From Roseiflexaceae bacterium (GTDB taxonomy: Bacteria; Chloroflexota; Chloroflexia; Chloroflexales; Roseiflexaceae): 43,315 nucleotides of DNA. Made by a program: the position numbers and the translations under genes. Below are positions 1 through 8,183 of the stretch, one piece after another; position 1 is the first letter of the stretch; every line of letters starts with the position of its first letter. The notes beneath the pieces are model-generated. The model was not told the DNA's origin. It saw nothing but the letters and a program-made list of their open reading frames with translations, and ran no database searches. Location of the stretch: positions 1 to 43,315 of the forward strand of contig CANJHS010000025.1 in NCBI GenBank assembly GCA_947474225.1, given 5' to 3'.

Positions 1-990
1 CAGATATTTCCTGCAAAACTAGGCCGGAGATTTCTCCGTGTGATGGCAATAATCGGCATTGCAACAGCGTTGATCATCTCGGTAGCCTCAGTTCAGTTTA
101 TCACTGCCCATGAAACGTTTATTTTCGTCTATCGTATTTGTGTGTTACTCGGCTTTACGGTGATGATGTTTCGTATCTCACGGCAAGACACGACACAGGC
201 GCCATATGATCTTTTCTTGTTATTTTATGCACTCTTCATCTTCACCTGCAAAAATTTATTCTACTACTTGCGATTCAACGACGGTAGTCAGACCATGTTT
301 TTGGAGCTAGGGATCGCAGTGGCTGTGATGATTCAGATTGTGCTCAAAAAGTACCGTATGGTCCATCAAGAACAACTCAAACTTGCATTAGCTTTTCACA
401 ATGCACGGATAAAACCGCATTTCTTATTCAACGCACTCAACTCTATTCACGACGCAATATATGAAGAACCTGAAACAGCACAGAAATTGCTCATGGCCTT
501 TAGTCAGTTCTTGCGTAATCGATTCCGATTTACAGATTTCAATGCTCTGGTGCCGATGAGTGAGGAGATCGATATTCTCGATGCATATCTCGAAATAGAG
601 CATGACCGATTCAGAGAACGAATTGAAATCGTGCGACATATTGACCAATCTGCGTTAGGACTTTCTGTGCCACAGCTGTTTCTCCAGCCGATTGTAGAAA
701 ATGCCATTCATCATGGGGTGCTCAAACAGAGACACGGCGGTCTGGTGACGATCATAATCCGCACGCAGACAGACTCAGTGCTGGTAGAAGTACACGATAC
801 GGGTGTTGGGATGACTCCCGAACAGATTACTACGATATTAAGTGGGACCAAACAAGACAGTATCGGAATCGTCAATATTCACACGCGTCTGGTCTACCTC
901 TATGGTAAAGGGCTCGAAATCCAGAGCACTCCTGGCGAGGGCACTGTCGTGCGCTGCGAAATACCACTTCAAGGACCTGATACGAAATGA
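1..990 (+). CDS. LytS-type sensor histidine kinase, 5' end outside window
   Basis: The frame is open from base 1 (codon 1 = bases 1-3), so the gene starts upstream. The first residues, FPAKLGRRFLRV, resemble the start of a 7TMR-DISM-type seven-helix sensor domain, and several hydrophobic helices follow. A His_kinase domain (PF06580 type) follows with KPHFLFNALNSI, whose His codon is at 418-420 and is the likely phosphorylated residue. A HATPase domain has the N box QPIVENAIHHG and the G-box-like HDTGVGM. The GTG at 40 and ATG at 43 could act as internal starts but would cut the sensor domain. The stop overlaps the next gene's start (ATGA), so this is a two-component pair. The signal sensed is unknown. 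The family call is firm; the sensor type is inferred from the partial domain. Confidence 0.88.
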   Translation, partial: QIFPAKLGRRFLRVMAIIGIATALIISVASVQFITAHETFIFVYRICVLLGFTVMMFRISRQDTTQAPYDLFLLFYALFIFTCKNLFYYLRFNDGSQTMFLELGIAVAVMIQIVLKKYRMVHQEQLKLALAFHNARIKPHFLFNALNSIHDAIYEEPETAQKLLMAFSQFLRNRFRFTDFNALVPMSEEIDILDAYLEIEHDRFRERIEIVRHIDQSALGLSVPQLFLQPIVENAIHHGVLKQRHGGLVTIIIRTQTDSVLVEVHDTGVGMTPEQITTILSGTKQDSIGIVNIHTRLVYLYGKGLEIQSTPGEGTVVRCEIPLQGPDTK

Positions 991-1955
991 AAACACTGTC
1001 AGTCATTCTTATCGATGACGAGCAACGTGCGCTACATGGTCTTATGCGTATCCTGGCGCATTTTCCAGAAGTGCATATTGCTGCTACCTTCAAGGATGCA
1101 CTTGTTGCGCGTGAATACATAGATAATCATCCCATCGATGGAGTATTTCTCGACATCGAGATGCCGGAAATCAATGGGTTGAAGTTCGCAGAAGAAATTT
1201 CAGCACGCCACCCGGGCTTACATATTGTATTTACGACTGCATATGCAGAACATGCCGTGGTTGCATTTGAGCTTGCTTCACTGGATTACCTGTTAAAGCC
1301 AGTTTCAATCGAACGGATGGCAAAAACAATCGCTCGCATTGTCGGAATTCAGCAGAGAAAAAGAACCCACGATTTTTTCATTCGTACCGTCCCGACTTTG
1401 GTGGTGCAAGACAGCGATCATGGTGATGCATCTGTCCGTTGGCGCACAGAAAAAGCAAAGCAAGTGTTCTTGTATCTCTTATTCCATGCCAATCAACCAG
1501 TCCTGCGGGACTCGCTCATTGATGTATTTTGGGAAGAAAAAGAATTTGTGAGAGCTGCAGGCCAGTTACATACTGCAGTCTATTTGATTCGCAAGTTGCT
1601 TGCTCCATACGAACACATGCTAAAGATCCAATCTCGAAACGGCACCTACACATTGACTGTTGCTCCGAGTGCAGTTGATTTTCTGATGCTCCGTACAGTA
1701 GCAGATGAGTGTATCGTAGGCAACCGCGAATTCGCCTTGGCGGACATACACCTGGTTCGTTCTTTTTGTGATGATGTACTCATCGAAGTCGGTGATATTT
1801 GGATAGAGCCATACCGTAGTGAAATAGCGTTAAGTGTCAACGGACTAATCCATCATATGCGGGCACACCGTACGGATTTTGAACATGATGGCGCAATGAA
1901 GCATGCTTTTGAAGAGCTAAACGTTCAATATCAACGATTCATTGGCGAAGAATAA
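987..1955 (+). CDS. Response regulator, REC + winged helix (SARP) + BTAD
   Basis: Cytoplasmic DNA-binding partner of the kinase just upstream, overlapping it by 4 bp. Residues 1-120 form a receiver domain with acidic pair D10/D11, phospho-acceptor D56 in FLDIEMP, the switch threonines T83/T84 and K104 in LLKP. Residues about 130-225 form a winged helix of the AfsR/SARP kind (KAKQVFLYLLFHANQPV, then a VYLIRKLL recognition-helix region). The rest (about 235-322) fits a BTAD helical domain. This REC-wHTH-BTAD order is that of the SAPR family (COG3947). The targets cannot be read from the sequence. The gene ends 69 bp before a convergent gene, and no clear terminator is seen between them. Confidence 0.88.
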   Translation: MKTLSVILIDDEQRALHGLMRILAHFPEVHIAATFKDALVAREYIDNHPIDGVFLDIEMPEINGLKFAEEISARHPGLHIVFTTAYAEHAVVAFELASLDYLLKPVSIERMAKTIARIVGIQQRKRTHDFFIRTVPTLVVQDSDHGDASVRWRTEKAKQVFLYLLFHANQPVLRDSLIDVFWEEKEFVRAAGQLHTAVYLIRKLLAPYEHMLKIQSRNGTYTLTVAPSAVDFLMLRTVADECIVGNREFALADIHLVRSFCDDVLIEVGDIWIEPYRSEIALSVNGLIHHMRAHRTDFEHDGAMKHAFEELNVQYQRFIGEE

Positions 1956-2024
1956 CATTTCACCACCAGCAAATCAACGACACGAGCTCATTCGCAGAAG
2001 GAGAGTCCTATTCCAGCTTTTTCA

Positions 2025-2660
2025 TCAGGAACATTGTTCTGTAATTGCTGCCACGATGTCGGTATAGACGACATCAACATAGCGTGGAATAGTGATTTTT
2101 GCGAGAGGCGACTGAATGAACACGGTTCGCATTCCCATAGATTTTGCGGTTTCTAAATTTGCCAGCGAGTCTTCAAATAGGACTGCGTTGTTTGCAGATG
2201 CGTTCATTACCTGGAGCGCTTGTTGATATGCATGCAGGTGAGGCTTTGGGTGGAAATCTATTGAACGAATATCAATAATAGGGAGCGCATCACCAGTAAA
2301 CCCTAACCGAGATAACACACGCTCCGCATGTTCGCGAGGGGAATTGGTGAACACCGCGCTCTGACCAAGCCAGGTCTGTAACGTCTGACAGAGTGCGATA
2401 TTTGGGGTAATCAGCGTTTCGATTGAGATGTCGTGTACAGTCTTTAGGTATGCTTCAGTATCGACACGGTGATGTATTTGTAGTCCACGCAATGTCGTGC
2501 CGTACGTTATGTAATATCCCTGACGCAACTGCGTTGCATCAGGGATAGACAGCTTCGTGACTTGGGCAACGTACGCATTCATTTTTTCTTCAAGTGCCTC
2601 GGTAACACCCGCTGAATGTGGATAGAGTGTATTGTCAAGGTCGAAGAAAAATGTCTGCAT
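2025..2660 (-). CDS. HAD-family hydrolase, probable pyrimidine 5'-nucleotidase
   Basis: 211 aa, one HAD domain. Motif I FFFDLDNTLYPH supplies the nucleophile D7 and acid/base D9; motif II is around TNSPREHAERVL; the motif III Lys lies in HPKPHLHAY; motif IV is LFEDSLANLETAK. The spacing and the DLDNTLYP start match the pyrimidine 5'-nucleotidase group (SDT1/PHM8-like), which removes phosphate from UMP/CMP-type nucleotides; the substrate is inferred from family only. It is the last gene of the long minus-strand run and starts 9 bp after the binding-protein gene. That placement beside an NMT1/THI5-like binding protein is suggestive of pyrimidine salvage but proves nothing. Confidence 0.8.
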   Translation of the reverse strand: MQTFFFDLDNTLYPHSAGVTEALEEKMNAYVAQVTKLSIPDATQLRQGYYITYGTTLRGLQIHHRVDTEAYLKTVHDISIETLITPNIALCQTLQTWLGQSAVFTNSPREHAERVLSRLGFTGDALPIIDIRSIDFHPKPHLHAYQQALQVMNASANNAVLFEDSLANLETAKSMGMRTVFIQSPLAKITIPRYVDVVYTDIVAAITEQCS

Positions 2661-2669
2661 CCGTGCTAC

Positions 2670-3653
2670 CTATTCATTAACTGTGAGGTCGTATGCAGCA
2701 GAAATATCTGCATCTTGTTTCAGAGTTCCCATTGAAACAAGGACGTCTGCAGAATTTTGCCATGCAGCTGCTTGAATACTGCCCAATGTACTGTTTGTAT
2801 TTTGCCACATTGGGGTCGTTGCAGTCAGCACTGCCATGGAGATTGCAGGGTCGCCATGCTGTGCTTCGGGGATTTGTTTGAGCGCATCAGCATGTGCAGC
2901 AGTCGGGTTGTCAATTGCTGCTTGCATACCCTTTTTGAGAGCACGCACGAACGCTTGTACGACGAGACGGTCTGCAACCAAGAATTTTTCACTCACGATA
3001 AGGTGATCCGAACCGAGTGCATAGAAGTCGCCGACACGAAGCACATTGACTGCAACGCCGCTTTTTTCGAGCAATATTGGTTCGTTGTTGACGTACCCGC
3101 TGATAATCTGCACCTTATCATCAATAAGGGCTGGTGTTTGATTGAAACCGATTTCTTGGATGGTCACATCGGCTTCGGTCAAACCTGCGCTTTTGAGCAT
3201 CGCATTGAGGCCGAAGTAGCTGGCACCAAAACGCCCCGGAATACCGATCACTTTCCCTTTGAGATCTGCAGGAGTCGCAAGTGTGAGAGCCTGCTTGCTC
3301 ATGAATCCAACAGGGAATACTTGACTCGTGGCCAACACCGCTTTGACAGGAACATTCTGTGCACGTGCGAGCAAAATAGTGTCTGCACTTGCCAGTGCAA
3401 AATCAATTCCTGCACCCGTTGCAACACGCTGTACCACATCGTTCTCGAAGTTATAGTCGAATGAAACGTCCAAACCTTCTTGTGCAAAAAAGCCTTGCTC
3501 TTTGGCTACATAAAAGGCTGCGAATTGTACGTTTGGAATATACGGCATCCCAACAGAAATCTTACGCACAGTGTTTTGACCTATGGATTCCAACCCCCCA
3601 CAGGAGACGAGCAAAAGCGCAGCAATCAGACCACTGACAACGCGACGAATCAT
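2670..3653 (-). CDS. ABC transporter substrate-binding lipoprotein, NMT1/THI5-like
   Basis: 327 aa. The N-terminus is a lipoprotein signal: two Arg, a hydrophobic stretch and lipobox LVSC with Cys at residue 18. The mature part is an NMT1/THI5 (SsuA/TauA/ThiY-like) solute-binding fold: PNVQFAAFYVAKEQGFF near the start and LKGKVIGIPGRFGASY in the middle. Members bind thiamine pyrimidine precursors, sulfonates or nitrate; the ligand cannot be told here. The start at 3653 has GAGG 7 bases upstream. A TATACT hexamer in the 90-bp upstream gap could be a -10 box, but no good -35 accompanies it. The permease two genes upstream is the likely partner; no ATPase gene is in the window. Confidence 0.85.
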   Translation of the reverse strand: MIRRVVSGLIAALLLVSCGGLESIGQNTVRKISVGMPYIPNVQFAAFYVAKEQGFFAQEGLDVSFDYNFENDVVQRVATGAGIDFALASADTILLARAQNVPVKAVLATSQVFPVGFMSKQALTLATPADLKGKVIGIPGRFGASYFGLNAMLKSAGLTEADVTIQEIGFNQTPALIDDKVQIISGYVNNEPILLEKSGVAVNVLRVGDFYALGSDHLIVSEKFLVADRLVVQAFVRALKKGMQAAIDNPTAAHADALKQIPEAQHGDPAISMAVLTATTPMWQNTNSTLGSIQAAAWQNSADVLVSMGTLKQDADISAAYDLTVNE

Positions 3654-3743
3654 TGGTGTACCTCGTAAGAACTAATACCCTACAAGTATACAATATTTCC
3701 AAAAAACCTGTGCGAAATCTGTGCAAGTTGGACACGCTATACA

Positions 3744-4658
3744 TTATCGCCTACGTGCAAGGCAGATAAGCCGCTTATCATCTTGTGTACGCAGCATTGT
3801 GCTGGGTAGAAAACCACAATTCCTTGCGACTGCCAATGAGGCAGTATTTTCGGGGTAGATGAGAGCATAAATTGTATCAACTGGGAGGACGTTCCAGATA
3901 TATGTAATAAGCGATGAGACAGCCTCGGTTCCATACCGACAGTTCCAGTGCGACTTCCATATGTCGTAGCCTATTTCAACCTGCTTCAATTCTGTATCCA
4001 ACAAATGATACCCACAGGTACCGACAAACATACCAGTATCGACAGTAAACATTCCCCATCGTGCATATCGTTTTGTGCTGTCGGGCATGGAATAGTGGGT
4101 GATGATATCGGCTGCTTCTTCTATTGTGGATGGTGGATCCGAAAAATATCTGCACATATCGGGGTCAGAAAACTGTTGAAAAATGGCCTCATGGTCTGCC
4201 ATAGTCAGGAGGCGATAGATAAGGCGATGAGAGTATGGGCGAGGTAGTAGTGTGCGAAGCATGCGCAATGGGCCCTGCGCCTGCTCCGTTAATTGCATTT
4301 CTGGGGCGAAGCCACAATGACCAGCAACAGCGATAGCAGCAATATTTGTCGGTTGGATGGACAACTGAAATGTATCAACCGAGGTGAATTGAGGCAATAC
4401 GGCACAAAAAACACCTAATGCTTCAGTGGCATATCCGCGATTTTGATATGCTTCCACAATCACAAAATCAACGCGTACGTCTCTGGGTGACTCACCAGTT
4501 TGCACATAACCGATGCTCCCGACAATGGTGTCCGTCCCAGGAAGACATACTGCTAGAGAGATATATTCATTCGGGTTATTGTGTTGATTCACTGTTCGAA
4601 AGGTCAGAAGGGAAGATTGCGCATTCATCTCACGGCATACTACGGACAAAGAAATCAT
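3744..4658 (-). CDS. Tandem GNAT acetyltransferase (RimJ/RimL-like), first domain short
   Basis: 304 aa with two GNAT domains. The second (about residues 140-300) is complete: LIYRLLTMADHEAIFQQF, then the acetyl-CoA region CRYGTEAVSSLITYIW and the NTASLAVARNCGF end. The first (about 15-125) has the acetyl-CoA loop NRGYATEALGVF and the NIAAIAVAGHCGF end, but lacks the usual first ~45 residues. The frame hits a stop at 4682-4680, inside the permease gene, so no upstream extension is possible. An alternative ATG at 4628 would shorten it further. The acceptor substrate is unknown. It sits between an ABC permease (17 bp away) and its likely binding protein. Confidence 0.8.
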   Translation of the reverse strand: MISLSVVCREMNAQSSLLTFRTVNQHNNPNEYISLAVCLPGTDTIVGSIGYVQTGESPRDVRVDFVIVEAYQNRGYATEALGVFCAVLPQFTSVDTFQLSIQPTNIAAIAVAGHCGFAPEMQLTEQAQGPLRMLRTLLPRPYSHRLIYRLLTMADHEAIFQQFSDPDMCRYFSDPPSTIEEAADIITHYSMPDSTKRYARWGMFTVDTGMFVGTCGYHLLDTELKQVEIGYDIWKSHWNCRYGTEAVSSLITYIWNVLPVDTIYALIYPENTASLAVARNCGFLPSTMLRTQDDKRLICLARRR

Positions 4659-4675
4659 GACTATCCGGTCACTTT

Positions 4676-5434
4676 CTATTCAACCGAACGAATAACTGCC
4701 GATTCGATCCACAGGAATAATTGTGCAAAAACCATCGTCAGGACAATGAGAATGAGGACAGCAACAAACATAAGTGTTGTGTCAAATAACCCTCGGGCAA
4801 CGTTTATCAGCGCCCCGAGTCCGTACCGTCCACCCATGTACTCACCAACGACTGCACCAGTGGTCGCCAAAATCATACTCGAACGCACTCCAGCAAAAAT
4901 TATTGGTAACGCAAGCGCTGCTTCATACGCCGTAAAGCCATCCAAACGAGAGTATCCCTCGAGACTCGCTACCTCTCGAAGTTCTCGTGGAACTCGTTGT
5001 AGCGCGGTATATGTCGCAGCATAGAGAGGAAAAAAGGTGATAACGACGGTTACCATTACACGAGACCAGTATTCGTTTTGAATCCAGAGAAAGAGCAATG
5101 GGGCTACTGCAATAACGGGTATCGCTTGTGTGCCGACAATCATCCATCCAGTGGCCCGGTAAAAAATTTGCGAGTGATAACTCAGCCATCCAAAACCCGT
5201 CCCGATGATGAGGGCAAGGAGCATCCCCAAGAATGCCACAGAGAATGTTGCCCACATATGCTGCCAAATCGTTATGTGGAGGAGTTCTGTAGAAAGACGA
5301 AGAATAATCTCATGCGGTGCAGGGAGCAAAAAGCGTGGCACAGTGAAGAGCGTCGTCATCCCTTCCCAAACGACAAAAAAGAGTGCCATCGAAATGATAG
5401 GCACCGATCCAAGACTGTGTTTTGTTGTATGCAT
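4676..5434 (-). CDS. ABC transporter permease (BPD_transp_1, SsuC/ThiX-like)
   Basis: 252 aa from the ATG at 5434. An open frame continues upstream to 5578, but it would overlap the preceding glycosyltransferase gene and adds non-membrane sequence, so I prefer 5434 although its ribosome site is weak. About six hydrophobic helices are visible. The cytoplasmic EAA loop that contacts the ATPase is present: tAYEAALALPIIFAGVRSS. The type matches SsuC/TauC/ThiX permeases that partner NMT1/THI5-like binding proteins, such as the one at 2670-3653. A matching ATPase gene is absent from the window. Confidence 0.85.
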   Translation of the reverse strand: MHTTKHSLGSVPIISMALFFVVWEGMTTLFTVPRFLLPAPHEIILRLSTELLHITIWQHMWATFSVAFLGMLLALIIGTGFGWLSYHSQIFYRATGWMIVGTQAIPVIAVAPLLFLWIQNEYWSRVMVTVVITFFPLYAATYTALQRVPRELREVASLEGYSRLDGFTAYEAALALPIIFAGVRSSMILATTGAVVGEYMGGRYGLGALINVARGLFDTTLMFVAVLILIVLTMVFAQLFLWIESAVIRSVE

Positions 5435-5469
5435 AGGTATGCGAAATCCGTCTAGAGCAGCACTCAAGA

Positions 5470-6210
5470 TCACGGCCGAATAGGACGCCCAGCCCGGATC
5501 ACCGCCAATGGAAATTTGATAACAGCAGTCACAATACGACGGAGTCGTGTTGGCTGTAAGAGGACGCGCCACAGCCATTTGATACCAAGCTCATGCATCC
5601 ATTCCGGTGCAGGTTTAACCGCACCGGTCAGTTCATCAAAAGTGCCACCAACCCCAATTGCAACAGGGATGCCCAGCACCGGTTGATTACGGGCAATCCA
5701 GAGTTCTTGGGCGGGGTGACCATAGGCAACAAGCAGTATGTCGGTTTGAGTGCCCTGTATCTGTGCATGGATGTGTGATTCATCAGCTATTTGCGGGCTA
5801 CCTGCATAGCAACCTGCCACAATGAGCCGTGGGTATCGCTTTTGAAGCTGCTTTGCAGCACCTTCTGCGACCCCTGGAGCTGCGCCGAGAAAGAAGATTC
5901 GCCACCCACGCCGTGCGGCAGTAGCGGCGAGTCTATCAACAAGCGCGACACCGGTAACACGTTCGCGCAGAGGACTACCGAGGTAGCGCGCTGCCCACAT
6001 TACTCCCGTCCCATCGGGTGTCGACAGCGAAGCGAGATTGAGGATGCGCATAATCCGTGTGTCTGCTTGCGCAGACATGATAAATTCGGGGTTCAGCGTG
6101 ACAACCTGGTGTGGCGCCCCATTCCGGATAAACGCATCGATGTGCGTAACTGCTTCGACTTCAGTTACATCATCGACAGGTACTCCGAGAATGAAAATGC
6201 GCTGTGTCAT
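5470..6210 (-). CDS. WecG/TagA/CpsF-family glycosyltransferase
   Basis: 246 aa, a single WecG/TagA domain (GT26). Visible signatures: TLNPEFIMSAQAD, LSTPDGTGVMWAARY, a dinucleotide-like FFLGAAPGVAEGAAKQL and the closing VAYGHPAQELWI. Family members add N-acetylmannosamine(uronate)-type sugars to lipid-linked precursors of cell-surface polymers at the inner face of the membrane; the sugar here is unknown. It starts 3 bp after the leuB stop with only a weak ribosome site, so it is probably read from the leu transcript. No other glycan genes are adjacent; a WecE-type aminotransferase lies about 30 kb away. Confidence 0.88.
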   Translation of the reverse strand: MTQRIFILGVPVDDVTEVEAVTHIDAFIRNGAPHQVVTLNPEFIMSAQADTRIMRILNLASLSTPDGTGVMWAARYLGSPLRERVTGVALVDRLAATAARRGWRIFFLGAAPGVAEGAAKQLQKRYPRLIVAGCYAGSPQIADESHIHAQIQGTQTDILLVAYGHPAQELWIARNQPVLGIPVAIGVGGTFDELTGAVKPAPEWMHELGIKWLWRVLLQPTRLRRIVTAVIKFPLAVIRAGRPIRP

Positions 6211-6213
6211 CGG

Positions 6214-7308
6214 TTATGCACGTCCAATACGCGACACAATCGCAGTACCGACCTGTGTTGTCGTGCTTGCTATGGTACCTTTGGCCGCAACATCGCCGGT
6301 AACGATGCCTGCTTCGAGTGTTGCGTACACGGCATGTTCGACCGCAGCTGCCTCGGCCTCGAGATGCAATGAGTGCCGTAACAACAATGCAACGGACAGA
6401 ATAGTCGCCATTGGGTTGGCAATACCCTTGCCCGCTATGTCAGGAGCAGAGCCATGGATTGGTTCATATAACCCCATCCGTGTTGGTCCTGTCCCATCAG
6501 CTCCGAGAGAGGCAGAAGGAAGCATCCCCATCGATCCTGCTAATTGCGAGGCTTCATCGGTGAGGATATCGCCAAACATGTTCTCGGTTACGATGACGTC
6601 GAAATCTGCAGGGCGTCGGATGAGATGCATTGCACAAGCATCGACCAGCATGTGTTCGAGTGCTATGTCCGGGAATTCTTCTTTCATCACACGTGTGGCT
6701 ACCGAACGCCATAGACGTGATGTTTCGAGGACATTCGCTTTGTCGACAGACACTAGCTTTTTTTTGCGGCTACGTGCAATGACTGCTGAAGCACGAATAA
6801 TGCGTTCTATTTCGCCGGTCGTGTAGATACAGGTGTCGATTGCTACTTCGCCTGAAGGATGTACATCTCGGCGTTTTTCACCAAAGTAAATCCCACCGGT
6901 TAGCTCCCGGACGACTACCATATCGACACCGACAAGCAAATCCGGACGCAATGGTGATGCGGGGATGAGCTTTGGGTGAATGGTCACAGGACGGAGATTT
7001 GCATAGAGGCCGAGTGCCTTGCGTATGCCAAGCAAGCCCTGTTCAGGACGTACTTTTGCAGCAGGGTTGTCCCACTTTGGACCACCCACGGCACCGAGGA
7101 GCACCGCAGCTGAGGAGCTGCAGGCATCGATTGTCTCCTGTGGGAGGGCCGTGCCTGTTGCATCAATTGCGCAGCCACCTAAGAGCGCAGTATTGATCGT
7201 GAATGAATGACCAAAAACTTTCGCAACTTGGTTGAGCGCGGCGACACCCTGCGTAACCACTTCGGGTCCAATTCCGTCACCAGGTAACGTTGTAATCGTA
7301 GCGTTCAT
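6214..7308 (-). CDS. leuB: 3-isopropylmalate dehydrogenase
   Basis: 364 aa, full length for the family. It oxidises and decarboxylates (2R,3S)-3-isopropylmalate with NAD+, the third step of leucine synthesis. Seen: [14 protein letters not shown] at the N-terminus, the substrate arginines around [28 protein letters not shown], the catalytic Lys/Asp region ([40 protein letters not shown]) and the NAD loop [18 protein letters not shown]. It overlaps leuD by 4 bp (ATGA), so translation is probably coupled. Last biosynthetic gene of the BCAA cluster. Confidence 0.97.
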   Translation of the reverse strand: MNATITTLPGDGIGPEVVTQGVAALNQVAKVFGHSFTINTALLGGCAIDATGTALPQETIDACSSSAAVLLGAVGGPKWDNPAAKVRPEQGLLGIRKALGLYANLRPVTIHPKLIPASPLRPDLLVGVDMVVVRELTGGIYFGEKRRDVHPSGEVAIDTCIYTTGEIERIIRASAVIARSRKKKLVSVDKANVLETSRLWRSVATRVMKEEFPDIALEHMLVDACAMHLIRRPADFDVIVTENMFGDILTDEASQLAGSMGMLPSASLGADGTGPTRMGLYEPIHGSAPDIAGKGIANPMATILSVALLLRHSLHLEAEAAAVEHAVYATLEAGIVTGDVAAKGTIASTTTQVGTAIVSRIGRA

Positions 7309-7922
7309 AGAAGACCTGCTGTGTTCACGCGTGGAGCGTGTGCGGATTCGTACGTGGTGAGATCGTCATCTGCAGAGACGAGAAATCCTAATTGGTCCAC
7401 ACCGTTGATAACACAGTATTTTGCAAATGGTTCGATAGGGAAATGTACCTTCTCGCCGTCGGGGAGGGTGAGTGTCTGTGATGCAAGGTCAACCGATATT
7501 TCGACCTCGCCAGCAGCTTCAGCATCTGATGCAACCAGCTTTTGATACGTCTCTTCGCTAATGATAATCGGCAGAAGACCGTTTTTCAATGAATTATTGC
7601 GAAAAATGTCCGCAAAATACGTGCTCAAAACTGCCTTAAAGCCAAATCCTTGCAGTGCCCATGGGGCATGTTCGCGAGAAGAACCACATCCAAAGTTATT
7701 ACCTGCGACCAGTACTTCGACACCTTGATACTCTGGTTTGTTGATGGTGAACGAAGGGTTATCTGTTCCGTCATCGTTATAGCGCCAGTCAGAAAAGAGA
7801 TTTTGGCCCAAACCTACTTTGCTGGTTGTTTTGAGAAAACGCGCAGGGATGATTTGGTCTGTGTCGATGTTTTCAACAGGTAAAACTGCATATCTTGCGG
7901 TATAGGGTTTGAATGATTCCAT
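7305..7922 (-). CDS. leuD: 3-isopropylmalate dehydratase, small subunit
   Basis: 205 aa from the ATG at 7922; a GTG directly before it (7925) is an alternative, but the AGGA motif is best spaced for the ATG. The protein pairs with LeuC to isomerise 2- to 3-isopropylmalate. Visible family features: [16 protein letters not shown] near the start, and the swivelling-domain segment [15 protein letters not shown]. It ends TGA inside the leuB ATG. It is separated from leuC by a small membrane-protein gene, which is not the usual arrangement. Confidence 0.96.
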   Translation of the reverse strand: MESFKPYTARYAVLPVENIDTDQIIPARFLKTTSKVGLGQNLFSDWRYNDDGTDNPSFTINKPEYQGVEVLVAGNNFGCGSSREHAPWALQGFGFKAVLSTYFADIFRNNSLKNGLLPIIISEETYQKLVASDAEAAGEVEISVDLASQTLTLPDGEKVHFPIEPFAKYCVINGVDQLGFLVSADDDLTTYESAHAPRVNTAGLL

Positions 7923-7931
7923 CACAATATC

Positions 7932-8183
7932 CTATCGTTGAATGTCGAGATCGGCATGGACACGCATGCGCACCGCCTCGCCGACAATACTGATGCCACT
8001 ATTGAGAAGCACAAGGCCTAATACTCCGCGGACAAACCAAGACTGCTCTGTGCTTTTTCGTGTAATTGCATCACCGGCAATACTAAATCCAAGGCCAACC
8101 AGAATAAGTCCTAGTGGTGCAAGACCGAGCCAAATGGGGATGCGTGGTTCGGTAAAATCCTTAACGGATGTCTCGTGGGTCAC
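7932..8183 (-). CDS. Small two-helix membrane protein between leuC and leuD
   Basis: I do not recognise this protein. From a GTG at 8183 it is 83 aa. This start overlaps the leuC end by 23 bp and has a well-placed AGGAG six bases upstream; a longer frame from 8267 lacks such support. The N-terminus is polar (to about residue 14), followed by a proline-flanked hydrophobic stretch ([19 protein letters not shown]), a short charged loop with RKSTEQSW, a second hydrophobic stretch ([18 protein letters not shown]) and a charged tail. This predicts two transmembrane helices. It lies tightly inside the operon, 9 bp before leuD, so it is co-expressed with isopropylmalate isomerase. No function is assigned. 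Confidence 0.7.
   Translation of the reverse strand: MTHETSVKDFTEPRIPIWLGLAPLGLILVGLGFSIAGDAITRKSTEQSWFVRGVLGLVLLNSGISIVGEAVRMRVHADLDIQR

Noticed and set aside
2757..3464. Plus-strand 235-aa frame opposite the binding-protein gene
   Set aside because: It is a shadow frame; the minus-strand protein has a clear lipobox and family motifs.
3654..3743. TPP riboswitch before the NMT1/THI5-like gene
   Set aside because: The short gap has none of the conserved THI-box elements.
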